From Aquimarina agarilytica ZC1 (GTDB lineage Bacteria; Bacteroidota; Bacteroidia; Flavobacteriales; Flavobacteriaceae), in assembly GCF_000255455.1 (NCBI RefSeq), contig NZ_JH621262.1:20484-80495 (forward strand): a stretch of DNA of 60,012 nucleotides, written 5' to 3'. A program made the position numbers and the translations under genes. Below, piece after piece: positions 27,054 to 35,560 of the stretch. A model generated the notes under the pieces. It was not told the origin of the DNA. It was given only the letters and a program-made list of their open reading frames with translations, and searched no databases. Within the stretch, counting starts at the first letter, position 1. Every line of letters starts with the position of its first letter.

Positions 27054-27302
27054 ATGGCTATTAGATTAGGAAACAGTTGTATGAACTGTGAAAATTTGAC
27101 CGAAAAAAAAGAATGTAAAATTCATATGGTTGCGGTGAGTAACAATTACACTTGTGATCATTTTACTATGAAAGCTACTTTAAAAGATGATAGAAATTGT
27201 GTGACTTGCTCTCGTTTTCACGAAACTGATTGTGCCAACCCGCAAGCTGCTGCTCCTGGAATGTTATGTACTCATTGGGCACCACAAAATGCTATGGCTT
27301 AA
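27054..27302 (+). CDS. Small protein with tandem four-cysteine modules
   Basis: An 82-residue protein with eight cysteines in two matching modules: C9-x2-C12-x8-C21-x12-C34-D-H and C49-x2-C52-x7-C60-x11-C72-T-H-W. Each module is a potential zinc or iron-sulfur site. No signal peptide. It follows the two small genes above on the same strand after 105 bases, and may share their promoter or have its own. I cannot name a characterised family. The strict duplication of the pattern makes it a real protein rather than a chance frame. Confidence 0.75.
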   Translation: MAIRLGNSCMNCENLTEKKECKIHMVAVSNNYTCDHFTMKATLKDDRNCVTCSRFHETDCANPQAAAPGMLCTHWAPQNAMA

Positions 27303-27324
27303 AAAAGGAAATAAATAACTTGAA

Positions 27325-28188
27325 TTAATGGTATTGAGAAAACAATACCGTGGCTTGATTATGTGCCGATTCAAAACGCATTACATCTACATCAAACACC
27401 TCTTTTTGTGTAGTAAAGTAAGAAATCATTTTTTCGGTTGGCATATTCCCTATTAAAGCATCACCGGCCATTGGGCAACCTCCGTAGCCCTGTATGGCTC
27501 CATCAAACCTTCGACATCCAGCTAGGTAAGCTGCATCTATTTTTTCGAACCAAGTACTTAATGACGTATGTAAATGCGCACCAAATTCAATGTTTGGATA
27601 GGCAGGGATTAATGCCGAAAATAACTCCGTTATTGTTTGGCTTGTTGATGAACCCACCGTATCACTTAATGAAATAACAGCAACTCCCATAGCAGCAATT
27701 TTTGCTACCCATTCACTTACAATTGATGGATTCCAAGGTTCTCCATAAGGATTTCCAAAGCCCATACTTATATACACCACTACCTGCTTATTAGATGTTT
27801 TGGCAATCCCTATTATTTCTTTCAATATAGCCTCGGATTCTGCTATTGTTTTATGCGTATTACGCATTTGAAAAGTTTCTGAAATTGAAAAAGGAAAGCC
27901 TATGTACGATACCTGTGGCATTGCTGCAGCAGCTAAAGCTCCTCGGGTATTAGCCACAATGGTCAACAATTTTGTTTGCGTACTAGACAAATCTAAGTGT
28001 TCAATTACCTCCTTGGTATCGGCCATTTGCGGAATAGCCTTAGGCGAAACAAAACTACCTACATCCAAGGTGTTAAAACCACAATTAACTAACATTTGTA
28101 AATATTGTAATTTAGTCTTTGTAGGAATAAATTGTTTTATTCCTTGCATTGCATCTCTTGGGCATTCTATTAGTTTCAACTTTTTCAT
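27325..28188 (-). CDS. mvaB: Hydroxymethylglutaryl-CoA lyase
   Basis: A 287-residue TIM-barrel enzyme of the HMG-CoA lyase family, which splits HMG-CoA into acetyl-CoA and acetoacetate in leucine degradation. Visible signatures: IECPRDAMQGIKQFIPT at the N-terminus (catalytic Arg), VGSFVSPKAIPQMAD, the barrel strand SLSDTVGSS, the metal ligands FGAHLHT, and the active-site loop GCPMAGD with its conserved Cys. I start at 28188 (MKKLKLIECP); a start at 28206 would overlap the upstream yjbQ gene. Confidence 0.93.
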   Translation of the reverse strand: MKKLKLIECPRDAMQGIKQFIPTKTKLQYLQMLVNCGFNTLDVGSFVSPKAIPQMADTKEVIEHLDLSSTQTKLLTIVANTRGALAAAAMPQVSYIGFPFSISETFQMRNTHKTIAESEAILKEIIGIAKTSNKQVVVYISMGFGNPYGEPWNPSIVSEWVAKIAAMGVAVISLSDTVGSSTSQTITELFSALIPAYPNIEFGAHLHTSLSTWFEKIDAAYLAGCRRFDGAIQGYGGCPMAGDALIGNMPTEKMISYFTTQKEVFDVDVMRFESAHNQATVLFSQYH

Positions 28189-28195
28189 CTGTTCA

Positions 28196-28618
28196 TTAGT
28201 TGCCAAAAAGTGTTAAAACTAACTTCCGCTCTCCACCATAATCTCGATGTTCACACAGATAAACCCCTTGCCAAATCCCTAAATTTAATCTGCCATTAGT
28301 AACGGGAATTTGTACTGATGCTCCCATTAATGATGACTTTATATGCGCTGGCATATCATCTGGACCTTCGTAGGTATGGATATAATAGGGCGCATTTTCC
28401 GGAACCATTACATTCATATGACTTTCAAAATCTGTACGCACCGTTGGATCTGCATTTTCATTTATGGTTAAACTAGCGGATGTGTGCTGAATAAATACTT
28501 GTAACTGACCTATTTTAATTCGAGAAAGTTCTGGTATTGCCTGCTCAATTTCGGAAGTTATTAAATGAAAACCACGTCGATAGGCTTTTAGTCGAATCTC
28601 TTTTTGAAAAAAATGCAT
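28196..28618 (-). CDS. yjbQ: YjbQ/UPF0047 family protein
   Basis: A 140-residue protein covering the whole UPF0047/YjbQ domain: GFHLITSEIEQ, QVFIQHTSASLTINENADP with the conserved His and Asn-Glu, a region ending HIKSSLMGASV, and LGIWQGVYLCEHRDYGGER. Members show weak thiamine-phosphate synthase activity and are proposed to bind metal through His residues. It is directly upstream of the HMG-CoA lyase gene and co-oriented with it. Confidence 0.93.
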   Translation of the reverse strand: MHFFQKEIRLKAYRRGFHLITSEIEQAIPELSRIKIGQLQVFIQHTSASLTINENADPTVRTDFESHMNVMVPENAPYYIHTYEGPDDMPAHIKSSLMGASVQIPVTNGRLNLGIWQGVYLCEHRDYGGERKLVLTLFGN

Positions 28619-28689
28619 TAAAGTTAATTTACGGATAGGTTTGTATGAATTACAAAACAGTACATTTGTATTTTACTAAATTAACAAAA

Positions 28690-29499
28690 ATGAATTTATC
28701 AGACGTAAAATTAGTGGTCACAGATATGGATGGCACACTCTTAAACTCAAAACACGAAGTTAGCGACTTGTTTTTTGAGTTATTTGAACTACTAAAAGCC
28801 AATAATATTCATTTTGTTGCCGCCAGTGGACGTCAATACCATAGCATTTTAGACAAACTTGCTGCTATAAAAGAACACATAACTATTGTAGCCGAAAATG
28901 GCGCCTATATTGTTAAAAATGATGAAGAATTATTTGTTAACGCCATTTCACAAAATGATGTAGAAAACTTACTCCAACTATGTAATCACATTGATGGAGT
29001 TCACTTAGTAGTATGCGGAAAAAACAAGGCCTATATTTTAAATGAATCCGAACAATTCCAAAATACTATAGCTGAATATTATACCGAATACAAAGTACTC
29101 CATAGTTTTGATGAATTGCCTAAAGATGATTTTTTTAAGATTGCTCTATGCCATCACGGAGGTGCTGAGGAGTTTATATATCCTTATGTACAACATTTAG
29201 AAAATGATTGGCAAATAAAAGTTTCGGGTAAATTATGGATTGATATTTCACAACACGCTTCGCACAAAGGCAATGCAATCGCTAAAATTCAAAAGCAACA
29301 CGGTATTACCGAAGCTCAAACTATGGCTTTTGGTGATTACAATAATGACCTTGAAATGCTAAAAAAAGCATCATTCAGTTATGCCATGGAAAATGCACAT
29401 CCCAATGTAAAAGAAGTAGCAAATTACCAAACATTAACTAATGACAATAATGGTGTTGAAGCTATTTTACAAAAACTTATTGCAAGTATTAATCCGTAA
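28690..29499 (+). CDS. Cof-type HAD-family sugar-phosphate phosphatase
   Basis: A 269-residue HAD hydrolase of the Cof/type IIB group. Motif I is VVTDMDGTLLNS with the catalytic Asp pair, motif II is AASGR, the Lys motif lies near HKGNAIAK, and motif IV is AFGDYNNDLEML. A C2B cap domain sits between motifs II and III. These enzymes remove phosphate from sugar phosphates or cofactors; the substrate cannot be told. The start at 28690 (MNLSDVKLVV) was chosen over an upstream in-frame ATG that adds unrelated residues. It converges on the gene at 29489 with an 11-base overlap. Confidence 0.93.
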   Translation: MNLSDVKLVVTDMDGTLLNSKHEVSDLFFELFELLKANNIHFVAASGRQYHSILDKLAAIKEHITIVAENGAYIVKNDEELFVNAISQNDVENLLQLCNHIDGVHLVVCGKNKAYILNESEQFQNTIAEYYTEYKVLHSFDELPKDDFFKIALCHHGGAEEFIYPYVQHLENDWQIKVSGKLWIDISQHASHKGNAIAKIQKQHGITEAQTMAFGDYNNDLEMLKKASFSYAMENAHPNVKEVANYQTLTNDNNGVEAILQKLIASINP

Positions 29500-30004
29500 A
29501 AAACTGCTTATCCAAAAATCGTTTCCCTAGCTTTACGTTGTAATACATACGACGTATAAGTTGTCCATCCCCCACTTGTCCTTTTAAGTATTCCTTACCA
29601 TTGGTATACCAAATAGTATACTCGGTTCCACGCGGTACTTTGGCAAATAAAGTACACATATCCAATAAAAACTCCTCGCCAAAAGGTTTTTTAGATACTA
29701 ATTTACTCGCGGCTACATTTTTATCTCTTGATTTAATAAAAATGCGCGAGCTGCCTTCTAATTTAAACTTTCCCTTTCCTTTAATAGGAGCATCCACATT
29801 AACTAGTACGTTATAAAAAGTAACGTAAGCCGGTTTCACAAAGTTCATAGAGGAGGTGTTTATAATCACCTGATCTTTTACGGAGTAATCATTCCCATTA
29901 ATCACCATTCCACGCTCAATATTGGAAAGACTATGGGACAGATCTACAAAATGTTGGGCATGGATTGAAGTGGTAATAAATAATGTGAGTAAAAATATTC
30001 TCAT
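29489..30004 (-). CDS. Secreted protein of unknown function
   Basis: A 171-residue protein with a signal peptide (MRIFLLTLFITTSIHAQ). The remainder is strand-rich with no recognised domain (KGKFKLEGSSRIFIKSRDKN; GTEYTIWYTNGKEYLKGQ). It may be a periplasmic or surface protein. It overlaps the end of the HAD gene on the opposite strand. Confidence 0.6.
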   Translation of the reverse strand: MRIFLLTLFITTSIHAQHFVDLSHSLSNIERGMVINGNDYSVKDQVIINTSSMNFVKPAYVTFYNVLVNVDAPIKGKGKFKLEGSSRIFIKSRDKNVAASKLVSKKPFGEEFLLDMCTLFAKVPRGTEYTIWYTNGKEYLKGQVGDGQLIRRMYYNVKLGKRFLDKQFFTD

Positions 30005-30404
30005 AATGTAAAATTTTGATCATACACTTAGTTGGTTTATTGTTTATCAATGTATAAAAAAAAAACATACATTACACAAAATCAACCTTTTCCACCTATC
30101 AACTCCGGTATCAACTGGTATAATTAAAAAAATATAAATTATAGAAATACCGAAAAAATCAAATACAACTTACTGAATATCAAAATCTTAAAAATTGTTA
30201 AATTTTCAATATTTTAAAAAAATATTAAGTCAAAAAATTGCTTTTTAACAGAAAAAAACTTAATAATTAATGAGAAAAAACATCTATTTTAACAATCTTT
30301 GTAGTCTGATTCTTAGCCAAAAACGTCAATTACATCGTTTTAGTGCTAGGAAATTTAAAAAAGTACGGCTAATTCCTAGCTTATAAAGCCCCTCTATATT
30401 AGGC
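30005..30404. other. Gene-free, very AT-rich stretch
   Basis: About 400 bases with long A and T runs and no credible reading frame, hairpin or repeat. It contains the promoter area of the secreted protein at 30004 and the 3' flank of pyrD. Confidence 0.5.
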
Positions 30405-31436
30405 TTATTTAACTATTAATTTGGTATTAATATCCTTAATCAATTTAGGGCCACTATAGATAAAACCTGTATAAATTTGAACTAATGTAGCTCCTGCGTT
30501 AATTTTTTCTAGAGCGTCCTCCGCTGTATGAATTCCCCCTACACCAATGATAGGAAAAGACTGATTGCTTTTTTCTGACAAATACCTAATTACTTCTGTA
30601 GATTTACTTGCCAAAGGTTTACCACTTAAACCTCCGTTTCCAATTTCATCTAAACGTGATTGAGGTGTTTTTAAATTACTTCGTGATGTTGATGTATTAC
30701 TTGCTATAACACCATCTAAACCGGTATCCTTAATAAGCACTACAATCTCATCTAATTGATTTTTATTTAAATCGGGAGCAATTTTTAATAAAATCGGTTT
30801 TTGAATCTCAAAACTAGTATTCGCTTCTTGAACAGCACCAATAAGTTCTTCTAAATATTCTTTGTCATTCAATTTGGCATGACTAGATACATTTGGACAA
30901 CTTACATTAAGCACAAAATAATCCACATAAGGATGTAGGGCATTAAAACATTCCAAATAATCTTGTGTATAATCCTTGGGATCTGTGTTGGTATTTTTAC
31001 CAATATTCCCACCTATAATGAGTTGCTTTTTATTCTTTTTTAATTGTTCAATAGCAATCTCAACTCCCTCATTATTGAAGCCCATCCTATTAATAATGGC
31101 CTCATCTGCTTGAAGTCTAAACAAACGTTTTTTGGGGTTCCCTACTTGTCCCTTTGGAGTTACGGTACCTATTTCAATAAATCCAAATCCAAAGTTTGCT
31201 AGCTCATTAAACAACACGGCATTTTTATCAAAACCTGCAGCTAAACCTACTGGATTTTTAAATGTTAGCCCAAAAACCTTACGTTCTAAACTTTTATGCT
31301 CTACTTTGTAAAGGCCTTTAAAAATTGACGCTACTCCTGGAATTTTGTTTAAAAAACGGATTAATGAAAAAGTAAAGTAGTGTACTTTTTCGGGATCAAA
31401 CTTAAATAATAAGGGACGAATTAGCGTTTGATACAT
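30405..31436 (-). CDS. pyrD: Quinone-dependent dihydroorotate dehydrogenase
   Basis: A 343-residue class 2 dihydroorotate dehydrogenase: the N-terminal membrane-associating helices ([20 protein letters not shown]), the FMN/orotate patterns [42 protein letters not shown] (catalytic Ser in the NVS region), and GLSGKPL with the C-terminal IGVGGI phosphate-binding loop. It oxidises dihydroorotate and passes electrons to quinone in pyrimidine synthesis. Start set at 31436. Lone gene, divergent from pepT. Confidence 0.95.
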   Translation of the reverse strand: MYQTLIRPLLFKFDPEKVHYFTFSLIRFLNKIPGVASIFKGLYKVEHKSLERKVFGLTFKNPVGLAAGFDKNAVLFNELANFGFGFIEIGTVTPKGQVGNPKKRLFRLQADEAIINRMGFNNEGVEIAIEQLKKNKKQLIIGGNIGKNTNTDPKDYTQDYLECFNALHPYVDYFVLNVSCPNVSSHAKLNDKEYLEELIGAVQEANTSFEIQKPILLKIAPDLNKNQLDEIVVLIKDTGLDGVIASNTSTSRSNLKTPQSRLDEIGNGGLSGKPLASKSTEVIRYLSEKSNQSFPIIGVGGIHTAEDALEKINAGATLVQIYTGFIYSGPKLIKDINTKLIVK

Positions 31437-31542
31437 ATTGGATTTTGTTTTTTGCAAAAATACTATTTTGTGTGGGAATACCGCCTAAAAACTACTTTTA
31501 AAAACACGGACTATTTGTATCTTTACTTTCAAATTCCGCATC

Positions 31543-32781
31543 ATGTTTTCAAAAGAAGCTATTATTGATCGTTTTATAACTTACGTTAGTATTGACACCC
31601 AAAGCGACCCTAAAAGCAATACCACCCCTAGCACAGATAAGCAATGGAACTTAGCTCATTTACTAGTAGACGAATTAAATGCAATTGGCTTACAGGAAGT
31701 CTCTATTGACAATAATGGTTACATTATGGCTACCATACCAGCAACCACTACTAAAACCACCCCTACCATAGGTTTTATTGCTCATTATGATACTTCCCCT
31801 GATTTTACTGCTGAGAATGTATCCCCTAAAATTTTAGCAAACTATGATGGTAAAGATATTATTCTTAACAAAGAAAAAAATATTATCCTATCTCCCTCAT
31901 ATTTCGAAGATTTAAAACAATATGTAGGACAAACTTTAATTACTACTGATGGTAACACTTTATTGGGGGCCGATGATAAAGCAGGAATTACAGAAATAGT
32001 TTCGGCAGCGGAATACTTAATTAAACACCCAGAAATAGTACACGGTAAAATTAGAATTGCCTTTACCCCCGATGAAGAAATCGGACGTGGTGCTCATTTG
32101 TTTGATGTTGAAAAATTTGGAGCCGATTATGCCTATACCATGGATGGAAGTCAAATTGGCGAACTAGAGTATGAAAATTTTAATGCAGCTGCAGCTGTAG
32201 TTACCATTAATGGAAGAATTGTGCATCCTGGCTATGCAAAAGGCAAAATGATTAACAGTATGTTGATTTCTCAAGATTTTATTAGTTCTTTGCCACAGTT
32301 AGAAACACCAGAGCACACCTCGGATAGAGAAGGCTTTTTTCACTTACATGATATCAATGGATCGGTTGAAAAAACCACACTCGAATACATAATCCGTGAC
32401 CATGAAAAGGAACATTTTGAAGCCAGAAAACAGGTAATGATTGCTCTTGTTAAAGAATTAAACAAACAATATGGTGAAGGCACACTTGAAATTGATATAC
32501 ATGATCAGTATTACAATATGAAAGATAAAATAGCGCCTAATATGTATATTATTACTATTGCAAAAAAAGCTATGGAAGCTTTAAAAATTAAACCCATTAT
32601 AAAACCCATACGTGGGGGAACAGACGGAGCTCAATTAAGCTTTATGGGCTTACCATGCCCAAATATTTTTGCTGGCGGTCATAATTTTCATGGAAAATAC
32701 GAATATATCCCTGTGGAAAGTATGCAAAAAGCGAGCGAGGTTATTGTAAAAATAGCCGAATTAACCACTAAAACACCTTAA
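31543..32781 (+). CDS. pepT: Peptidase T (tripeptide aminopeptidase)
   Basis: A 412-residue M20-family metallopeptidase. Zinc ligands and catalytic motifs are visible: HYDTSPD (first His/Asp), GADDKAGI (bridging Asp), [10 protein letters not shown] (catalytic Glu pair), [13 protein letters not shown], and PIRGGTDGA with [12 protein letters not shown] (last His). It releases N-terminal residues from tripeptides in the cytosol. It is followed at 8 bases by a small outer-membrane protein gene. Confidence 0.95.
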   Translation: MFSKEAIIDRFITYVSIDTQSDPKSNTTPSTDKQWNLAHLLVDELNAIGLQEVSIDNNGYIMATIPATTTKTTPTIGFIAHYDTSPDFTAENVSPKILANYDGKDIILNKEKNIILSPSYFEDLKQYVGQTLITTDGNTLLGADDKAGITEIVSAAEYLIKHPEIVHGKIRIAFTPDEEIGRGAHLFDVEKFGADYAYTMDGSQIGELEYENFNAAAAVVTINGRIVHPGYAKGKMINSMLISQDFISSLPQLETPEHTSDREGFFHLHDINGSVEKTTLEYIIRDHEKEHFEARKQVMIALVKELNKQYGEGTLEIDIHDQYYNMKDKIAPNMYIITIAKKAMEALKIKPIIKPIRGGTDGAQLSFMGLPCPNIFAGGHNFHGKYEYIPVESMQKASEVIVKIAELTTKTP

Positions 32782-32788
32782 TTTACTT

Positions 32789-33313
32789 ATGAAAAAATTT
32801 TTAGTATCACTTTGTTTATTCACATCAGCACTTAGTTGGTCTCAATCTGAAAAAGCACATGAAATAAAAATTGATGCACTTTCGGCACTAGTTACTCCAG
32901 CCATTGAGTTAAGCTACGAATATGCGCTTGGAAATTCATCGGGAGTTGGTTTAGCTACCTTTTTTAGATTAAATGCCCCAGATGATAATTATCGAGAATT
33001 CTCTATTGCTCCTTATTTTCGTCAATATTTTTACAATAATCGTGAATATGGACAAAAAGGATTTTATATCGAAGCTCTATTACAATACGCAACTGGTAAT
33101 GATGACACTAATCTTTTTGGATCTACAGAACGAGATAAACTTGACGACTATAGTGACCTAGGAATAGGTTTTGGCGGAGGTTTAAAATGGTTAACGAATA
33201 GTGGATTTAGCATTGACATTGGTGCAGGAGTAGGACGTAACTTTAAAATTGACGATGCTTCTCCTGACTTTTTTATCAATTGGGGGATTAACTTAGGATA
33301 TCGCTTTTTTTAA
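32789..33313 (+). CDS. Outer-membrane beta-barrel protein
   Basis: A 174-residue protein with a signal peptide (MKKFLVSLCLFTSALSWSQ) and alternating hydrophobic strands ending in an aromatic residue (NLGYRFF), typical of small eight-stranded barrels. The segments IAPYFRQYFYNNREYGQKG and FGGGLKWLTNSGFSIDIGAG are common in flavobacterial DUF3575-like barrels. Its role is unknown. It follows pepT at 8 bases, so the two are probably co-transcribed. Confidence 0.75.
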   Translation: MKKFLVSLCLFTSALSWSQSEKAHEIKIDALSALVTPAIELSYEYALGNSSGVGLATFFRLNAPDDNYREFSIAPYFRQYFYNNREYGQKGFYIEALLQYATGNDDTNLFGSTERDKLDDYSDLGIGFGGGLKWLTNSGFSIDIGAGVGRNFKIDDASPDFFINWGINLGYRFF

Positions 33314-33371
33314 ATCTTTGGTATTAATACGATTAACGAATAAATATTTCGTATAACTACTTAAATACTTA

Positions 33372-33541
33372 AACCCGAATTATACATTAAAAAATCTATT
33401 GCGTCTGCGGTCTACTTCAAATACTATCGTAAACTGTGTTTTTTAATTTAACCATAACGGTGCTATGCTGAAATTAAGAAAACACTAGTATTTATTGTAT
33501 ATCACAGCCTCATGACAAAGTTTCAATGCATAATTCGGGTT
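33372..33541. mobile_element. MITE-like element, copy 1 (170 bp)
   Basis: Terminal inverted repeats AACCCGAATTATACATT and AATGCATAATTCGGGTT bound a 170-bp non-coding unit. The same unit occurs at 49967-50136 with about six base differences. On the minus strand its end reads VFEVDRRRNRFFN followed by a stop that falls in the terminal repeat, as in the last codons of a transposase. It therefore looks like an internally deleted insertion sequence. No clear target-site duplication is visible. Confidence 0.75.
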
Positions 33542-33547
33542 AAAAAA

Positions 33548-33579
33548 ACAAAGGCTTTTCAGAATTGAAAAGCCTTTGT
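33548..33579. terminator. Bidirectional terminator
   Basis: A perfect 14-bp stem (ACAAAGGCTTTTCA / TGAAAAGCCTTTGT, 4-base loop) with A run on the left and T run on the right. It ends yajC transcripts on the minus strand and could also stop rightward transcripts from pepT and the barrel gene. Confidence 0.85.
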
Positions 33580-33617
33580 TTTTTTGTAACTGAAATAAAA
33601 TATAGTTATTCTTTAAT

Positions 33618-33920
33618 TTATTTTCCTTTAGAAGTTGCTTCCGAAGGAGCATTTAATTTTTTTGACAATTCTAATGAAATTGACGAACGATCAAAGGTAA
33701 GCTTACCTGCTGTGGTTTCTAAAACAACAGCATCACTCTTTTCACTTATTTCAAAAATACGGGCATGCAATCCACTTTTTGTTATTACTTTGTCCCCTTT
33801 TTTTAAATCTGCAGCGAACTGCTTTTCCTTTTTTTGTCGTTGCATTTGCGGGCGTATCATAAATAGATACACCACTACAAACATTAAAATAATTGGCAAA
33901 AACTGTTGAATATCTCCCAT
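33618..33920 (-). CDS. yajC: Preprotein translocase subunit YajC
   Basis: A 100-residue protein with one N-terminal membrane helix (about 5-22, FLPIILMFVVVYLFMI), the conserved RPQMQRQKKEKQF motif and a small cytosolic beta domain (DKVITKSGLHARI). YajC belongs to the SecDF-YajC auxiliary translocon. The C-terminal extension is short and Lys/Ser-rich. It follows DUF1573 at one base in the standard Bacteroidota order nusB-DUF1573-yajC. Confidence 0.95.
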   Translation of the reverse strand: MGDIQQFLPIILMFVVVYLFMIRPQMQRQKKEKQFAADLKKGDKVITKSGLHARIFEISEKSDAVVLETTAGKLTFDRSSISLELSKKLNAPSEATSKGK

Positions 33921-33921
33921 T

Positions 33922-34395
33922 TTAGCTACCTGCTTCTTCTGTTTTAGGCTTAGGTGTTACCGATGCCTTTATTTTTATACGCTCTTTTCCAGTTTCTGTA
34001 TTTGCAGTAATAGTAACTGTTTTTTGCTGCTGATTTGGTTTGTTTGTACTATTAAACTTTACCATAATTTCACCTGTTGCCCCTGGAGCAATTGGTGAGT
34101 TTTTAGGGTATGTTGGTACGGTACATCCACAACTTCCTTTAGCATCTGTAATTACCAATGGCGTATTCCCTGTATTTGTAAATGTAAATAAGTGCTCAAC
34201 TACATCTCCTTCATTAATGGTTCCAAAGTCATGTTCAAGCTCATTAAACTTCATTACAGGAAAATCCCCTGCTTTTGCATCACGCTCTGCTGCTTCAACT
34301 ACTTTTTCTTCACTTACTTTATCTGCGGCATTCTTTTTACATGAAACCAAACTCATGGCAAAAACACCTGCAAAAATCAAAATTCCTTTTTTCAT
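33922..34395 (-). CDS. DUF1573 lipoprotein
   Basis: A 157-residue lipoprotein (lipobox MSLVSC, Cys19) with one DUF1573 Ig-like domain. Signatures are FNELEHDFGTINEGDVVEHLF, TNTGNTPLVITDAKGSCGCT and EIMVKFNSTNK. The Cys-Gly-Cys pair in SCGCTVP is typical of the family. Members are abundant in Bacteroidota; function is unknown but they lie beside yajC and nusB in a conserved cluster. Separation to yajC is one base. Confidence 0.9.
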   Translation of the reverse strand: MKKGILIFAGVFAMSLVSCKKNAADKVSEEKVVEAAERDAKAGDFPVMKFNELEHDFGTINEGDVVEHLFTFTNTGNTPLVITDAKGSCGCTVPTYPKNSPIAPGATGEIMVKFNSTNKPNQQQKTVTITANTETGKERIKIKASVTPKPKTEEAGS

Positions 34396-34449
34396 GGTTT
34401 TTATTTATTTGTTATTTTAATAAAGCTCTAAAGTAATAAATTTTTTAAT

Positions 34450-35394
34450 TTACATTAAACCTCTTCCCATTTTATTTAACGTTCCGGCTGTATTATACTC
34501 TTTTGACAACTTATCTAATATACCATTAATAAAAATACTACTCTTGGGAGTACTGTATTCCTTTGCTATCTCCAAGTATTCATTTATAGTAACTTTAACT
34601 GGAATTGATGGAAATTTTAAAAATTCGCATATGCCTAATTGAATCATAATTTGATCCATTACAGCAATACGTTCCTTATCCCAATTTGGTGTTTTCCCTT
34701 CTATTTCTGCAGAAAATTTATTTTCATGCAATTTAGTTTTTCTAAACAAATCCTGAGCATACAAAATATCGTCATTATCCTTTACTAGAGCTGGAAGGTG
34801 CAATGTTTCATCATCCGATGCTTTTAATCTTTTTATAAAAGCACAAATTGAAGTGTTTATCAAAGGAATATCATCGGCCCATGATAATTTTTTATCTTCA
34901 TAATAATCATAAAGTTTATCATTTGGCGCTATAATTTCTTTGTAAATATCAAGCACAAAATTTCTGTCCTGCTTAAAAGAATTAGTTTCAGCATTCATGT
35001 ATTCTTCATACAAATCACTCTCAATAATTTCTTTGTAAAGTATTTTTACATAGTCATCATCTAAGTCCCAATAGTTCATTTTTAAATCCTCAACCGCTTC
35101 GGTTAATTCTAAATTGCTTGCTAATAACTTTAACAACGCATTATCAATAAATTTACTATTTGGATTTTTTTCTGCTTCGGTAGCTAATTGTTTTTTCTTA
35201 TTAGCATTCAAAATGTATTCGGCATGCTTACGGAGTGCGACAAGTAAATCTAAGTTCGCAATAAAAAGGACACGTACTTGATTCATACTTTCCTTTAAAT
35301 ACTTTAATTCCACATCCAACTGGTCACTTTGTTTTTGTTTCATTGCAAAAAGTGATTGCATCACCTTTATACGAATATGTCTTCGAGTAAGCAT
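34450..35394 (-). CDS. nusB: Transcription antitermination factor NusB (long Bacteroidota form)
   Basis: A 314-residue protein. The N-terminus MLTRRHIRIKVMQSLFAMKQ matches NusB, and the C-terminal half carries the NusB fold (DKERIAVMDQIMIQLGICEFLKFPSIPVKVTINEYLEIAKEYSTPKSSIFINGILDKL). An extra region of about 150 residues in the middle is characteristic of Bacteroidota and roughly doubles the length of the E. coli protein (139). NusB with S10 binds boxA in rRNA leaders. Upstream lies a divergent ABC exporter. Confidence 0.93.
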   Translation of the reverse strand: MLTRRHIRIKVMQSLFAMKQKQSDQLDVELKYLKESMNQVRVLFIANLDLLVALRKHAEYILNANKKKQLATEAEKNPNSKFIDNALLKLLASNLELTEAVEDLKMNYWDLDDDYVKILYKEIIESDLYEEYMNAETNSFKQDRNFVLDIYKEIIAPNDKLYDYYEDKKLSWADDIPLINTSICAFIKRLKASDDETLHLPALVKDNDDILYAQDLFRKTKLHENKFSAEIEGKTPNWDKERIAVMDQIMIQLGICEFLKFPSIPVKVTINEYLEIAKEYSTPKSSIFINGILDKLSKEYNTAGTLNKMGRGLM

Positions 35395-35534
35395 AAAATA
35401 TAAGAACGTTTATTATACATTTTGTTACTGCAAAAGTACTACAATTATAAAAAGAGAGCATCACAAAAAGCAAAATAACTTCTAGCTTTAGCTTAAACCT
35501 AAAATATGTACCCATAGTTCGCTCCGAAAACACT

Positions 35535-35542
35535 TATATTTG
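35535..35542 (+). promoter_or_regulatory. -7 element of the ABC exporter promoter
   Basis: TATATTTG, 18 bases before the TTG start of the ABC transporter, so the 5' leader is only about ten bases long. The -33 region is not clear-cut. Confidence 0.5.
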
Positions 35543-35560
35543 TTTTAAAATAAGCTGCTT

